From NCBI GenBank assembly GCA_034440575.1, contig JAOTOL010001340.1, positions 523,501 to 587,500 of the forward strand: a stretch of 64,000 bases of DNA, in the 5' to 3' direction. The first letter of the stretch is position 1. The number at the start of each line of letters is the position of its first letter. This DNA is from Imbricaverruca yamaguchii. Lineage: Eukaryota > Arthropoda > Thecostraca > Neoverrucidae. Made by a program: the position numbers and the translations under genes. This document shows positions 24,401-36,065 of this stretch, piece by piece. The notes under the pieces are model-generated. The model saw only the letters and a list, made by a program, of their open reading frames with translations, searched no databases and was not told the origin of the DNA.

Positions 24401-25098
24401 TCATGTACCGTTTATTTTTACAGACGGATCAAAAGACGCTTACCTCACCTGGAATGCCATAGTTTCAAACAAACACACAACAGCATCGCCTACCAAATGG
24501 AACCTCCATTTTCATCGCAGAATTGCACGCCATTCTCATTGCCTTTCTTTATATCCACAACTGTTGAATTAGTCATCCCATGCGCAGTGTCGTCGTCTGT
24601 TCCGATTCCAAATCTGTTATTCAATCACTTTCTTCACTTTCTTTTTCACACCATTGTCATATTTTAATCTACGATAACCTTGAAACACTATCTGATGGGC
24701 GTGAAGGTCCGTTTCCTGTGGGTGCCCAGTCACTGCGGCATCCCAGGAAACGAAGAAGCTGACAAATTAGCCAAAGCATCATTACACCTCCAAAACATGA
24801 CAGAGATTGAACCACATTTTGAAAGCATTACATCATCAATACAACAGAACACACGGCATTTCTGGAAAGAAAACTGGACACAAGACACAAGTCATACACA
24901 ATTACGTTTCATTACAACTGTCGTAGATACCTGGGTCACATCACATAAAAAATCCTACACGAAGAAAAAGTCTATCACGTTTACGCATCGGCCATGCTTT
25001 TCTTACACATCGATATATGTCACGGCTTCACCTCGACCTTCATGCCCATCATGCAACACCCATCTTACAGTTCCACACATTCTCCTTCATTGTCAGTA
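21480..25098 (+). pseudogene. LINE ORF2 (EN-RT-RNase H-CCHC) broken by many mutations
   Basis: Domains appear in the expected order but in different frames. Endonuclease: LQETWF (about 21555), GLHRGGGTALYINNDY, LLRDFNAHNPAWD and DSDHYQIKL (about 22090). RT: TSVGPDTLHYSFF (about 22828), WKKKAIIIPIPKRG, FQCGFRRGRSTIDHLI (about 23130), ILDICKAYDM (motif A, about 23230), LPQGSCLSLVLFN (motif B) and LFADDSSIW (motif C, about 23497). RNase H: FIFTDGSKDA (24413), VVVCSDSKSVIQ (24592) and VPSHCGIPGNEEADKLAKA (about 24723), with catalytic acidic residues visible. The C-terminus has CPSCNTHLTVPHILLHC, a CCHC finger typical of these elements. Stops and shifts at 22022, 22528, 23041, about 23440 and elsewhere make it a pseudogene. 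Confidence 0.8.
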
Positions 25099-25345
25099 GT
25101 ACCACGGCCCTCGAAAAATACTGACAGATTTTTGCCATACACACAAAATTCCCTTCACTCTACCTACATTATTGGCGGATGATCATCCATTTATCATCAA
25201 ATGACTTTTCATTTTTCTACGCAACACAAACCTGTTCCAACACTCATGAATTGAATTATATCGTATAACACAATCTACATTTCTCATTAATGGCACGAAA
25301 TGGCCTGAGGAGGCGAAAGTGCCCAACACAACAAAACAAAACCAG

Positions 25346-26934
25346 ACGTATTTTGCTAAGCCCCCATCCATATCCGTCTTGGTGGAAATGAAGCTGCTGC
25401 TGCTGCCGACCGTGGGCGTAACCGCGGATTCGAAATTGCGTGTAGGGGGGGGGGGGACAAACCCGTGACGAGGTAAGTTTCATCAGGATAGAGAGACCTA
25501 ACTCCGCCTTCTCTCCCCGTCCCCAGAAAACAAAGCCTTGAATTTCAGCCACTTCTTTTTCAATGCCATTTTCAGACACTTCAATTCAATGTCGTGTGTT
25601 TCAAATTTTCAGATTTGCCATTGTCAAAAATGCTGCCGAACTGGCTTGTTGAGGCTAAATGTTCCACTAAATGCTACATTAATTTTCGGGACTAAATGCT
25701 CCACGAAAATTAGCAAGTTCCATTACTTATCGCTACCTATGAACGTTTAGTTTTATATCGCACGTGCTGGACCCGATTTCACGATCACCATATAGGAATG
25801 CTCAATGTTAAACGTCGCCCTCTTGTAGCAGGAAAGGACATAAAACATCGGATGATGGCTTCATGGTAGCAAATATGAACATGCAATTTCCTCTCCCATG
25901 CTTTTCTGTCTTACGGGGACACATTTAGATGCAATGACAACCAGGAAGGATAAAGGGTCTGGAACTGAGGGTGTGCACCCCTACGTGGATGGTGGCGGCC
26001 CTCCCGGGTTCTAGTGTACCCGCTCGAATTGTTCAGCCTGAAGATCCTCTATGAAATAAAAAGACGCCCTCTTGGAAGGAAAGGCGCCCCATGGGGAAAG
26101 GCCGATTGCAACCCGCCCCTCGAATTTTGCAGCCAGATGCAAAATTCAGCAAAATTCAGGCGCTTTCAGAGTGGCGCCGCTCCAGAGAAGTGGCGCCCCT
26201 CCAGACAGGTACCCACGTGGCAATTCCTGGGGTTCTACACCTGATTCCAGCATTGCCTTCTCGCTGTTATGAACTCTGGCTAGTTACACAATTGTGCGCA
26301 TTCACGTTTGGCTTCTCTTGCAAATTTGATAACTTCCGTTAAGCCATTAAGAGGAAAGCGGACAAACTGAAAATTTAATATGTCCGGAACAGCGATATGG
26401 TGGCGTATATTACCAGTGATGAGAGGACCGTCCGAGCAGGTTATGACGGATTTCTTGGGAAGCTCCTAGTCATATAGGATACGAGTGCTTGCTATCACAA
26501 AGGCTGCAGACAAACATAGATCTGCCTCTCCTATTCCTATTACACTCAATCATTGTAAACGCGCCGGAACCCTCGTCATCTTTGAAATGATTTCGATATC
26601 TCAACATTCTGACACCGTACGGCAAGCCACGTCGAATGATACCAACATAATGCAAATTGAAGTCATACCCACGAACTGTGAGCGTAGCGCTTACGGATTG
26701 CGTGTGGATGCGTGGATGTGCATTAAGGATCTGGGAAAGCCACAGGGAGACTTCGTTGCCAAATGACACCCGGGATGTGAACGGCTAGCCGTACCAACCC
26801 TTTAGTGCGGTCGTGACAACTCCCTAACGATAAATAGGATTCCGTTGCGGTGACGCATCGCCACCTTTGCCCCCGAGCGCCCAATAAAACCACTTTCTGG
26901 GTCTGGGAGACTGGAGAACTGAAGGTCTAGGGGA
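25346..26934. other. no recognised gene
   Basis: Contains a poly-G run at 25446-25456. The ORFs near 26014-26342 overlap in three frames and show no family features. Nothing convincing found. Confidence 0.4.
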
Positions 26935-27412
26935 ACTGATTTATTGATTTTGTTTTATTAGAGTGGGCACTCCGGCCTACTCAGGCCATTTCGTGCCGTG
27001 GGATGACGATACTATGCTGTAGAAGTCATATTATAGTCCCTGTAGAAAGTTTGTTTGTCTGAGAAAGATGAGCAGTAATTTGATTAAAAAAGGGTGTTGA
27101 TTTCCTAGTAGTATGATTAAAGAAAAGGCAATGTTGTGAGTTTGACAGTGGCTGGTAAGTGTTCTTCGAGGGTCCTGCTATTTTTGACACCGCAGGAGTA
27201 TATGTGTGACTGTAAGATGGGTGTCGCATGATGTGCATAAAGGCTGAGGTGAAGCTGTGTAAATATAACGATGAGTGAAAAGTACGGGCGATGTGTAAAC
27301 GTGATAGGACTTTTACTTCGTGTCAGTTTTTTTAAAGATGATACCCACGGTTCAACAGTAGGTTTCATCAGTCGTAATTGTGTGTGGTTTGTGTTTTGCG
27401 TCCAGTTTTGGG
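26935..27412 (-). mobile_element. 3' fragment of the I-type LINE
   Basis: The minus strand encodes TVEPWVSSLKK, then SPITFTHRPYFS. This matches TVVDTWVTSHKK and SITFTHRPCFS in the 19.5-25.3 kb copy. The finger region is degraded. The 3' flank (ggcacgaaatggcctgag, then a-rich) matches as well. Homology ends abruptly at 27412, where a hAT-like terminus begins. Confidence 0.75.
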
Positions 27413-28030
27413 CAGGGCGGTCCGCCCACTAAGGCACTTAATGCAGTGCCTCACCTGAGTAGAGTTGAAAGATCTTACGTAATTATCGTGCATAACGTTG
27501 CGCTTATCAAGTGGAATATCACCAAATTCAGAATTTGACATAAAACGTTCAGTGGTGATTCGTAATTATCTTGAAAATTTCAGTTAAGATTTACATTTTC
27601 AATCTGGAACAGCTCTATCCTTAATCTGAAATACTTATGAGTGAAGCAAGCCTTAACCCAAATATTGCAATATTATGCGCTTTCGTTTCATACGAAGCGC
27701 AGGGTATGCAGCCTTCCCAGTATAAACCAAAACGTTTCTGTGGAGTGCATTGTACCGTCAGAGGAAATTGTGTGCAAGTTGGCTTTCGGGCTACATCGGA
27801 ACATGCTTCTCATCAAAAGTTTTCATCGATTAATGCAATAAAGGAATTGTGCGACATTGTGGGGTTGGAGCCAGTTTCTTACCCGCATCGATGGGTAGGA
27901 GAAGTGAGAAATTCTGCTCAACCGGTAGAGGACATACTAGTGTTAAAGGCGGACATCCGTTCTGCGCATGCGCATTTTTGTTGAAAATACTCTTGATTTT
28001 GTTCGCATAGTGGCGCTCTTGACGCAATCA
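27413..28030. mobile_element. diverged fragment of a hAT-like element (family of 57881-59333)
   Basis: It begins cagggcggtccgcccactaa, and continues with aaggcactta and gcagtgcctcacctgag. The element at 57881-59333 ends with the reverse complement of the same motifs. Further shared blocks are aacagctctat and tttcgtttcata.gaagcgcagggta. The other terminus was not found. The 115-codon ORF at 27637-27984 has no family features and is probably chance. Confidence 0.5.
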
Positions 28031-28960
28031 TTGCCGCATGGCATAGATTGTTTACGTTTTCGCCCCATGATGAAGCTTAATGGCATCATTTTCATTTTGT
28101 TGTAGACTAGGTGATATGGGACTAGGCGATATTAGCTGTATCAGGATTTTTATCAATGAGAACAGGGACACAAGCCATAATACTGCATGTGCTTTCACAG
28201 CAAGGGACGCCTGAGTGAGAAATGTACCTGACCATGTGTTTTTTTAGTATGTTTAATTTTTAAACTAGCAAATAATATGGTGAGAAATGTCCCCAAATAC
28301 CATAACATCTCAGAATCATAATAGGAATGTATGAACATTGAACATTGACCATACTCATCAAACTGGGGATAGGCAGCATTCATCCTACAATCCCAGTAGT
28401 TGAATGTTAGTTTGCTGGATAAGCATACGCTGTCTGGATACCTACATGTTCAAGTTCTGAAGTAGCGTTTAGATTTGTTTGATTTGGATGCCCCATGCAA
28501 ATGGTATGTTTAGGCTTGTCCTTTGTTTTGCAGGATTGTGGCAATACAGGTACCTACACACCGTACCTGGTGAAATTTTACATGAAACATTTGCCACAAC
28601 TGTACATAGCTTCCAGTATTGTTGTACTTTAAGGCACTCACAGGACATATTTGGCTGTATTTTAAATCCATAAAGAAAACAGGAGAGATGTCTTGTGATC
28701 TTCTGTTATATCAGTTTTCATTCTGCAAAATTTGGTGGATAATTTTCTTTATTGTATGATCAATACATTCTTCTGTAAATGCCTACCTTTTAGGGGTCAG
28801 GCAATGCAGGGGCTTTGAGTTGGGTAACATTCCAATAATAATTACATTAGGAATGAAGATGGAGGATAAATTAACCTCACTGATCTTAACCTCTTGTCAG
28901 AAGAAATCATCTTAAAGGCTAACTGGGTAATTGGCACCCAAGGTACCCTAAATCCCAAAT
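28031..28960. other. no recognised feature
   Basis: AT-rich sequence without a recognisable gene or repeat. Confidence 0.4.
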
Positions 28961-31900
28961 CATAAAGACATAAAGACATAAAAGATTAGTGCAACTATGA
29001 GCCACAAGGGCCCTTCTTGGTTGCACTCTGTACACAGAACCAGTTGCCCACCAAATCTGTCCATCAGCCCTCCCTGTAATACTGAAAAGCAAGCCCTCTA
29101 TTCTTATAATGATTGTCTATGCTGTTTTTAAAGATGTTCAATGTGCTGCTACTGACGATATTTTCTGGCAGCTGGTTCCAGTGTTCCACTACCCTGTTGG
29201 TGAAGAAAGTTTGCCTTAACCTTGTTCTGCTGTAGCTCACTTTAATTTTGAATTTATGACCTCTAATTGCATCATTTCTGTTAAATTCAAACATTTCCCC
29301 AAGGTATCCCCTCTCCAGACCATTGACAAATTTAAAGACCTCGATGAGATCTCCTCTCAGCCTTCTATATCTAAGTGAAAACATATTGAATTTCTTCAAT
29401 CTTTCCTCATATGCCAGGTTGCTTATGCCATTAACCATTTTTGTAGCCCTCTTTTGTACTCTCTCTAAAAGCCAACAATCTTTTTCATAGCTAGGAGACC
29501 AAGCTTGGATGCAGTATTCCAAATGTGGCCTGACGTATGCACAGTAAAGCTTCCTGATCACTTCCTCACTTCTGTATGATACATTCATATTTATTGCCCC
29601 GAGCATTATCAGTGCCTTCTTCCTGGCTTCCTTGGTCTGTTCTGGTGCCCCCAGTTTTGTGTTTAGAATAACACCTAAATCCTTCTCCTGTTGAGTCACT
29701 GATAGCACTTGGCCACCCATCAAGTATGGAGCCTTCATATGCTGCTGACCTACATGCATGATTTTGCACTTATCAAAGTTAAATTTCATTTGCCATTCTT
29801 CGGACCACTTCACAAGTTCGTCTAAGTCTTTTTGCAGCGAGATATGCTCATCCTGACCTGTTATTGCCCTAAAGACCTTCAAATCATCTGCAAATTTCAA
29901 AACTTTACTGCTTAGGCCACTTTCAATGTTATTTACAAATATAATGAACAGTAATGGCCCTAGTACTGACCGCTGGGGGACTCCACTAAGAACATTTTGT
30001 CATGATGACTGTACCATTTAGCATCACTCTTTGCTGTCTATCTGAAAGCCACAACTCTATCGATTTTAAGATGCTATCTGCAATACCATGGGACTGAAGC
30101 TGTGTCATTAACCGTTTATGGGGTACCTTGTCAAAGGCCTTACTAAAGTCAAGATATGCTACATCAACCTGATTTCCCTGATCAAATTGTTCTGTGGCGA
30201 AGTTAAAAAAGTCCAAGAGGTTTGTGAGACACGATCGTCCTTTTCTAAACCCATGTTGAGTATCTTGAATCAATCTGCTACCTTCCAGATAACTAACTAT
30301 TCTATCCTTTATAATTGATTCGAGTACCTTGCAGACTAGGGATGTGAGACTTATTGGCCTATAGTTTTCAACTTTCCCTCTTTCTCCTTTCTTGAAAATA
30401 GGAACTACATTTGCCCTTTTCCAATCGGTTGAATTTAATTGTGTGAAACTGATCTACAAAATATTATACTAAGTGGAAATGCCAGTTCCTTTTCAGTCTC
30501 CCGCAACACCCTAGCATAAATTTCATCAGGTCCTGCTGCCTTATTTGGCTTTATTTTCCTGATATGATTGTAAACAACATCACTATCAATGAAATCAACA
30601 TCATTTGTCAGATCCCATGTCACTGAACTATGGTGTACGGTCAGCAGATTGGTCATATCTTCCAATGTAAACACTGCTTTGAACTGCTTGCTCAGCTCCT
30701 CAACCATCTCACTATCCTCACCCAATGTAGTCCTGTTTACTTCCAGTGGACCAATTGTGCTAGAAACTTTACTCAGCTTGTAGAAACTAAAGAACTTTTT
30801 ACTGTCCCCATTACAGTTTCTAGCTAAATCCAGTTCTTTTGCTCGCTTTGCTGCTCTGGTTTTTTGCTTCACAGTGTCTCTAGCTTTTCGATACGCCTTT
30901 AGATTAACGACATTTGAGGCTTCTTTAAAAACTCTAAATGCAGTTTTCTTAGCCTTAATTGCTTTTATCAAGTCTGGTGTAAGCCATGCTGGCTTTCCTA
31001 CCCTTCTTTTGCGTCTTTGCTTTTGGGGGACATGTCTAATCTGAGTTTCCTTCAAGTAAGATTTGAACTTTTCCCACATTTCACAGGCATTTAAATTGGA
31101 GAATTCTTCTTCCCATCTGATGGCACTTAAAGCCGCTCTCATGCCGTTAAAGTCTGCTCCGTTGAAATTTGGAACCTTTACCAAATTATCCTTGATAATT
31201 TCCCCTACATGTGCCTTGAATCTAACTATGTTATGGTCAATTTTCCCAGAGTTTCGCCTACAGTCAAGTTTTGAACCAAGTCACTTAAATCCGAGAATAC
31301 AAGGTCCAAGAATGAACCATGCCTGGTAGGTTCCGATACAAACTGGTGTAAGAACAGGTCCTCCTCAGGGCATTTCCTAAACATTTTGCATGATGGGAGC
31401 CAATACCAGCATTTTCATAACCTTTTAGATTAAAGTCACCGATAATAAGGCACTTCCTCTTAAAATTTCTACTGATTTCCGGAGTGACCCCTTGTTGCTT
31501 TATCTTGCCTACCCTGTGCAACAAGGGCAGCCTTGAGCTTGGAAACCTCTGCCTTAAGGGTCCTAATTTCTTCCTCTAGTGCCTGCATCCTAGTCGAAAC
31601 GATCCTAAACGCTGCAGCTTATGCCTAGATTTAGATTCAAATTAACTCACTAAACAGCCGACAAAAAGCTAACTATCATTCACTATAAATCGCTACCTCC
31701 TATACTGTCAGTTAATTATCTGAGTGCCTCAAGAAAAGCAGAAACTATTAAAGAATTGTTTGTTTTTTTAAATTAAATAAATAAACAAGATGTCTAATCT
31801 AATTGTCTTCCACACAAGTTGACAACTATATAAATATCCCTTTTGATATCACTTATCGCTAGACAGAAAAATGAACAGTCACACAGCACTTATGAATACC

Positions 31901-32024
31901 CCCAACTTACTACTAATTAAACTATCTTAAACTTCAACACCAAACACACTATGCACACCAAAAAAAAAAGTATGTTAGGATAGTATGAATGTTGTCTAAT
32001 GTACTTATGAAATCTACACACTTG
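28961..32024 (-). mobile_element. CR1-like LINE copy C, internal deletion
   Basis: The 3' tail is two octamers (cataaaga repeated on the plus strand). The copy then carries the ORF2 tail and RT, part of the endonuclease, the start of ORF1 and the leader. At about 31479 the endonuclease (ctactgatttcc) joins directly to ORF1 (ggagtgacccc). About 1.4 kb relative to copy B is missing, covering the first part of ORF2 and most of ORF1. Homology to the copy B leader runs to about 32024. It lies head to head with copy D. Confidence 0.85.
29064..31420 (-). pseudogene. CR1-like ORF2 remnant, copy C
   Basis: Open pieces are 30435-31184 (post-endonuclease linker and RT fingers with NKAAGPDEIYARVL), 29986-30273 (FSKAFDKVPH, motif A) and 29064-29900 (FADDLKVF motif C through the C-terminal GLAFQYYREG). 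Small deletions near 30010 and 30430 shift the frame. The endonuclease part is cut by the large deletion. The 278-codon tail frame is intact and nearly identical to copy D, which suggests recent divergence. Confidence 0.8.
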
Positions 32025-32650
32025 TAATATCTCCTACTACAGAAATCGAAGCGTCGAGAACACGCCGAAAGCCACGAGGCCTCGCTTTGGCGCACACAAG
32101 ATGGCGCCCTGCGGCGTCGCTAGGTTAATGTAGTATAGTTTGCGTGCTACGAAAATGCTTATAAGATAAAAACTAATGAAATATAATCACAGAAGTAATT
32201 GCTAAACACCTATCTACAGCTTAGACTAGAGTACTGCCTTGTTCTGCAGCGACTTATCTGGAAACCTGGAGCTCCGGCGCACGTCCTCCCACCTTGACAG
32301 CTGGCGGCAAACTGAATCATCTTAACAATGCTTTAAAATATAGTATTGCAGTTTAAGGCAACCATAACAAGCTTTGCACACATTGCACCTTTATGAAGCA
32401 CACAAAGGGTTAAGCTAAGCAAGGTAGCCTGTATGCTGGGTATATTTGAATGTTTTTAACACTGAAAAAAATTAGCTTTCGTCATTAAAAAAAAACTGTT
32501 CAGGCTAGGTTAGCTAAGCGGAATGGTTTACTATTTTCAATTATCTTAATTTGTTTTTATAAAAGGAAGACTAGGCCTGGATAGGTTACCTTAGGTTACA
32601 TTATTAGGCTTGTTACATTATATACTATTTAGGTTTTTCAGGCAATGCTA
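32025..32650. other. spacer between head-to-head LINEs C and D
   Basis: No gene seen. It contains aagatggcgccctgcggcg near 32098-32116, which fits a YY1-type motif on the plus strand. If copy C's leader extended this far, the site would be near its 5' end, but no second copy supports that. Confidence 0.35.
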
Positions 32651-32664
32651 TGATAGGATAGGCA

Positions 32665-33060
32665 ATGCTAAACCTGGTACCTGCGGTGGCACAGGTCACC
32701 AGTGATCACCAGTTTAACACAGTCATAGTGCATGTAGGGGTAAATAACATAGGTCATACTAGGAGCGAGGAGCTTCTGCGAGAGTACAGGGCCCTTCTGG
32801 CCACCCTGAAGGGTACCAATAGAGTGCTTGTAACAGGAATTTTGCCTAGGGCTAGAGCCTCCCCTGAGTGGAGCTCTAGGGCACTGGCAGCTAACACCAG
32901 GGTAGGAAAGCTCTGCCAGGAGCTTGGTTTTACATTTGTAGACGAGTGGAGCAGGTTTTATGCATCGTGGGACCTCTATCAGATGGATGGCCTGCACTTT
33001 TCTGAGAAGGGGGTCCATGTGTTAGGCAAAGTATATGAGCATGTCCTTCAGGGAAACTAG
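32665..33060 (+). pseudogene. CR1-like ORF1 C-terminal half, copy D
   Basis: The frame retains VIVHVGVNNIG, the esterase block with Asn, then an uninterrupted sequence through DGLHFSEKGVHV to the stop TAG at 33058-33060. It shows the intact reading (LLREYRALL) where copy B has a stop. The N-terminal coiled coil and GDS block are lost to 5' truncation, and the ATG at 32665 is contributed by flanking DNA. Its last codons CAG-GGA-AAC-TAG contain the GGGAAAC heptamer discussed in the findings. Confidence 0.8.
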
Positions 33061-33078
33061 GAAATGGGGTGGGGAGGG
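33051..33078 (+). promoter_or_regulatory. candidate minus-one ribosomal frameshift signal at the ORF1/ORF2 junction
   Basis: In the ORF1 frame the last codons read CA G GGA AAC TAG. G-GGA-AAC fits the X-XXY-YYZ slippery pattern exactly and lies directly before the stop. After an 8-nt spacer comes GGGGTGGGGAGGG, a G-rich run that could form a quadruplex or a stable stem. ORF2 is in the minus-one frame. The same sequence is conserved in copy B (14653-14680, minus strand). This is a sequence-pattern inference. Confidence 0.45.
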
Positions 33079-36065
33079 ATGAAATTGCATTGCCAACTCA
33101 GGAATATTCCAATAGTGTCAGCCAAGGCAATAGAACCTCAAAGTCTGCAAATAGGGACAGCAGCAACTCAAGGGGACAGAGTTATAGTTCATCTAGTGAT
33201 AAAAGAACTCCTCAATATGAAAAAGCCAAAGGTGGTTATGGAGCATTTGTTAAGTGTATGATGTTTAATGCTCAGAGTATCCGTTCCAAATTTGATGAGT
33301 TCAAGTGTTATGTTGCTGAGGAGGAACCGGATTTTGTTTGCATTACGGAGGCATGGGTCAGTGAAGGATATTTTGGAGATAACTTACAGGACTATGAGAT
33401 CCAGGGATACAATATGTTTTCGTGCAATAGGGGTCCAGCAATGAAAGGGGGTGGTGTAATGCTCTATGTTAATAGCTTATTCAGTTCTCAAAAAGTAGCA
33501 GGTGGGGATAAAAATGTGTCTGTGGAGTCCATTTGGCTTGATATCACTGTGGGAAAAGGCAACAGCAATACTCTTAGGATAGGAGCTTTCTACCGATCAG
33601 GAACCCTGCCACATTCTCAGCAACTGGAGCTTGACAAGGTGATTTGTGAGGAAATCAGTAGACACTTTAAGAGGAAGTGCCTTATTCTCGGTGACTTTAA
33701 TCTAAAAGGTTATGAAAATGCTGGTGTTGGCTCCCCATCATGCAAAATGTTCAGGAAATGCCTTGAAGAGGACCTGTTCTTACACCAGTTTGTATCGGAA
33801 CCTACCAGGCATGGTTCATTCATGGACCTTGTATTCTCGGATTTAAGTGACTTGGTTCAAGACTTGACTGTAGGCGAAACTCTGGGAAAAAGTGACCATA
33901 ACATAGTTAGATTCAAGGCACATGTAGGGGAAATTATCAAGGATAATTTGGTAAAGGTTCCAAATTTCAACAGAGCAGACTTTAACGGCATGAGAGCGGC
34001 TTTAAGTGCCATCAGATGGGAAGAAGAATTCTTCAATTTAAATGCCTGTGAAATGTGGGAAAAGTTCAAATCTTACTTAAAGGAAACTCAGATTAGACAT
34101 GTCCCCCAAAAGCAAAGACGCAAAAGAAGGGTAGGAAAGCCAGCATGGCTTACACCAGACGTGATAAAAGCAATTAGGGCTAAGAAAACTGCATTTAGAG
34201 TTTTTAAAGAAGCCTCAAATGTCATTAATCTAAACGCGTATCGAAAAGCTAGAGACACTGTGAAGCAAAAAAACCAGAGCAGCAAAGCGAGCAAAGGAAC
34301 TGGATTTAGCTAGAAACTGTAATGGGGACAGTAAAAAGTTCTTTAGTTTCTACAAGCTGAGTAAAGTTTCTAGCACAATTGGTCCACTGGAAGTAAACGG
34401 GACTACATTGGGTGAGGATAGTGAGATGGTTGAGGAGCTGAGGAAGCAGTTCAAATCAGTGTTTACATTGGAAGATATGACCAATCTGCCGACCGTACAC
34501 CATAGTTCAGTTACATGGGATCTGATAAATGATGTTGATTTCATTGGTAGTGATGTTGTCTACAATCATATCAGGAAAATAAAGCCAAATAAGGCAGCAG
34601 GACCTGATGATATTTATGCTAGGGTGTTGCGGGAAACTGAAAAGGAACTGGCATTTCCACTTAGTATAATATTTTGTAGATCAGTTTCACATAATGAAAT
34701 TCCAACCGATTGGAAAAGGACAAATGTAGTTCCTATTTCCAAGAAAGGAGAAAGAGGGAAAGTTGAAAACTATAGGCCAATAAGTCTCACATCCCTAGTC
34801 TGTAAGGTACTCGAATCAAGGATAGAATAGTTAGTTATCTGGAAGGTAGCAGATTGATTCAAGATACTCAACATGGATTTAGAAAAGGACGATCGTGTCT
34901 CACAAACCTCTTGGACCTTTTGAACTTCGCCACAGAACAATTTGATCAGGGAAATCAGGTTGATGTAGCATATCTTGACTTTAGTAAGGCCTTTGACAAG
35001 GTACCCCATAAACGGTTAATGATACAGCTTCAGTCCCATGGTATTGCAGGTAGCATCTTAAAATGGATAGAGTTGTGGCTTTCAGATAGACAGCAAAGAG
35101 TGATGCTAAATGGTACAAAGTCATCATGGCAAAATGTTCTTAGTGGAGTCCCCCAGGGGTCAGTACTAGGGCCATTACTGTTCATTATATTTGTAAATAA
35201 CATTGAAAGTGGCCTAAGCAGTAAAGTTTTGAAATTTGCAGATGATTTGAAGGTCTTTAGGGCAATAACAGGTCAGGATGAGCATATCTCGCTGCAAAAA
35301 GACTTAGACGAACTTGTGAAGTGGTCCGAAGAATGGCAAATGAAATTTAACTTTGATAAGTGCAAAATCATGCATGTAGGTCAGCAGCATATGAAGGCTC
35401 CATACTTGATGGGTGGCCAAGTGCTATCAGTGACTCAACAGGAGAAGGATTTAGGTGTTATTCTAAACACAAAATTGGGGGCATCAGAACAGACCAAGGA
35501 AGCCAGGAAGAAGGCACTGAGAATGCTCGGGGCAATAAATATGAATGTATCATACAGAAGTGAGGAAGTGATCAGGAAGCTTTACTGTGCATACGTCAGG
35601 CCACATTTGGAATACTGCATCCAAGCTTGGTCTCCTAGCTATGAAAAAGATTGTTGGCTTTTAGAGAGAGTACAAAAGAGGGCTACAAAAATGGTTAATG
35701 GCATAAGCAACCTGGCATATGAGGAAAGATTGAAGAAATTGAATATGTTTTCACTTAGATATAGAAGGCTGAGAGGAGATCTCATCGAGGTCTTTAAATT
35801 TGTCAATGGTCTGGAGAGGGGATACCTTGGGGAAATGTTTGAATTTAACAGAAATGATGCAATTAGAGGTCATAAATTCAAAATTAAAATTAACCACAAC
35901 AGAACAAGGTTAACGCAAACTTTCTTCACCAACAGGGTAGTGGAACACTGGAACCAGCTGCCAGAAAACATCGTCAGTAGCAGCACATTGAACATCTTTA
36001 AAAACAGCATAGACAATCATTATAAGAATAGAGGGCTTGCTTTTCAGTATTACAGGGAGGGCTGA
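33069..36065 (+). pseudogene. CR1-like ORF2 (EN-RT), copy D, only two frameshifts
   Basis: About 999 codons. Residues 63-270 form the APE-type endonuclease: MMFNAQSIRSKF, CITEAWVSEG, ILGDFNLKGY, FMDLVFSDL and KSDHNIVRF. A basic linker (KQRRKRRVGKPAWLTPD) follows. The RT has AAGPDDIYARVL, NYRPISLTSLV, FSKAFDKVPHKR, SGVPQGSVLGP and LKFADDLKVF. A conserved tail ends GLAFQYYREG. An extra A in an A-run at about 34268 and a 7-bp loss at about 34818 are the only visible breaks, and there is no nonsense substitution. The frame begins without an ATG: the nearest upstream ATGs (33064, 33079) are in the ORF1 frame, and the first in-frame ATG is at 33258. EN nicks target DNA and RT primes cDNA synthesis there. 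Inactive as it stands. Confidence 0.85.

Larger units (their letters stand above)
19505..25345 (+). mobile_element. I-type LINE with gag-like ORF1 and EN-RT-RNase H ORF2
   Basis: A 5.8-kb element with a GC-rich leader, five 35-bp leader repeats, a zinc-knuckle ORF1 (19868-21310), a broken ORF2 (about 21480-25098) and a 3' region ending in an AACAAAACAAAACC tail. An RNase H domain downstream of RT places it in the I superfamily (I, Nimb, Loa and relatives), as far as I can judge by eye. A second copy of its 3' end lies on the minus strand at 26935-27412 and confirms the 3' boundary, because both end shortly after ggcacgaaatggcctgag. Confidence 0.8.

Noticed and set aside
32098..32116. YY1-driven LINE promoter
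   Set aside because: The aagatggcgcc motif is present, but no second copy shows that this stretch belongs to the LINE leader.
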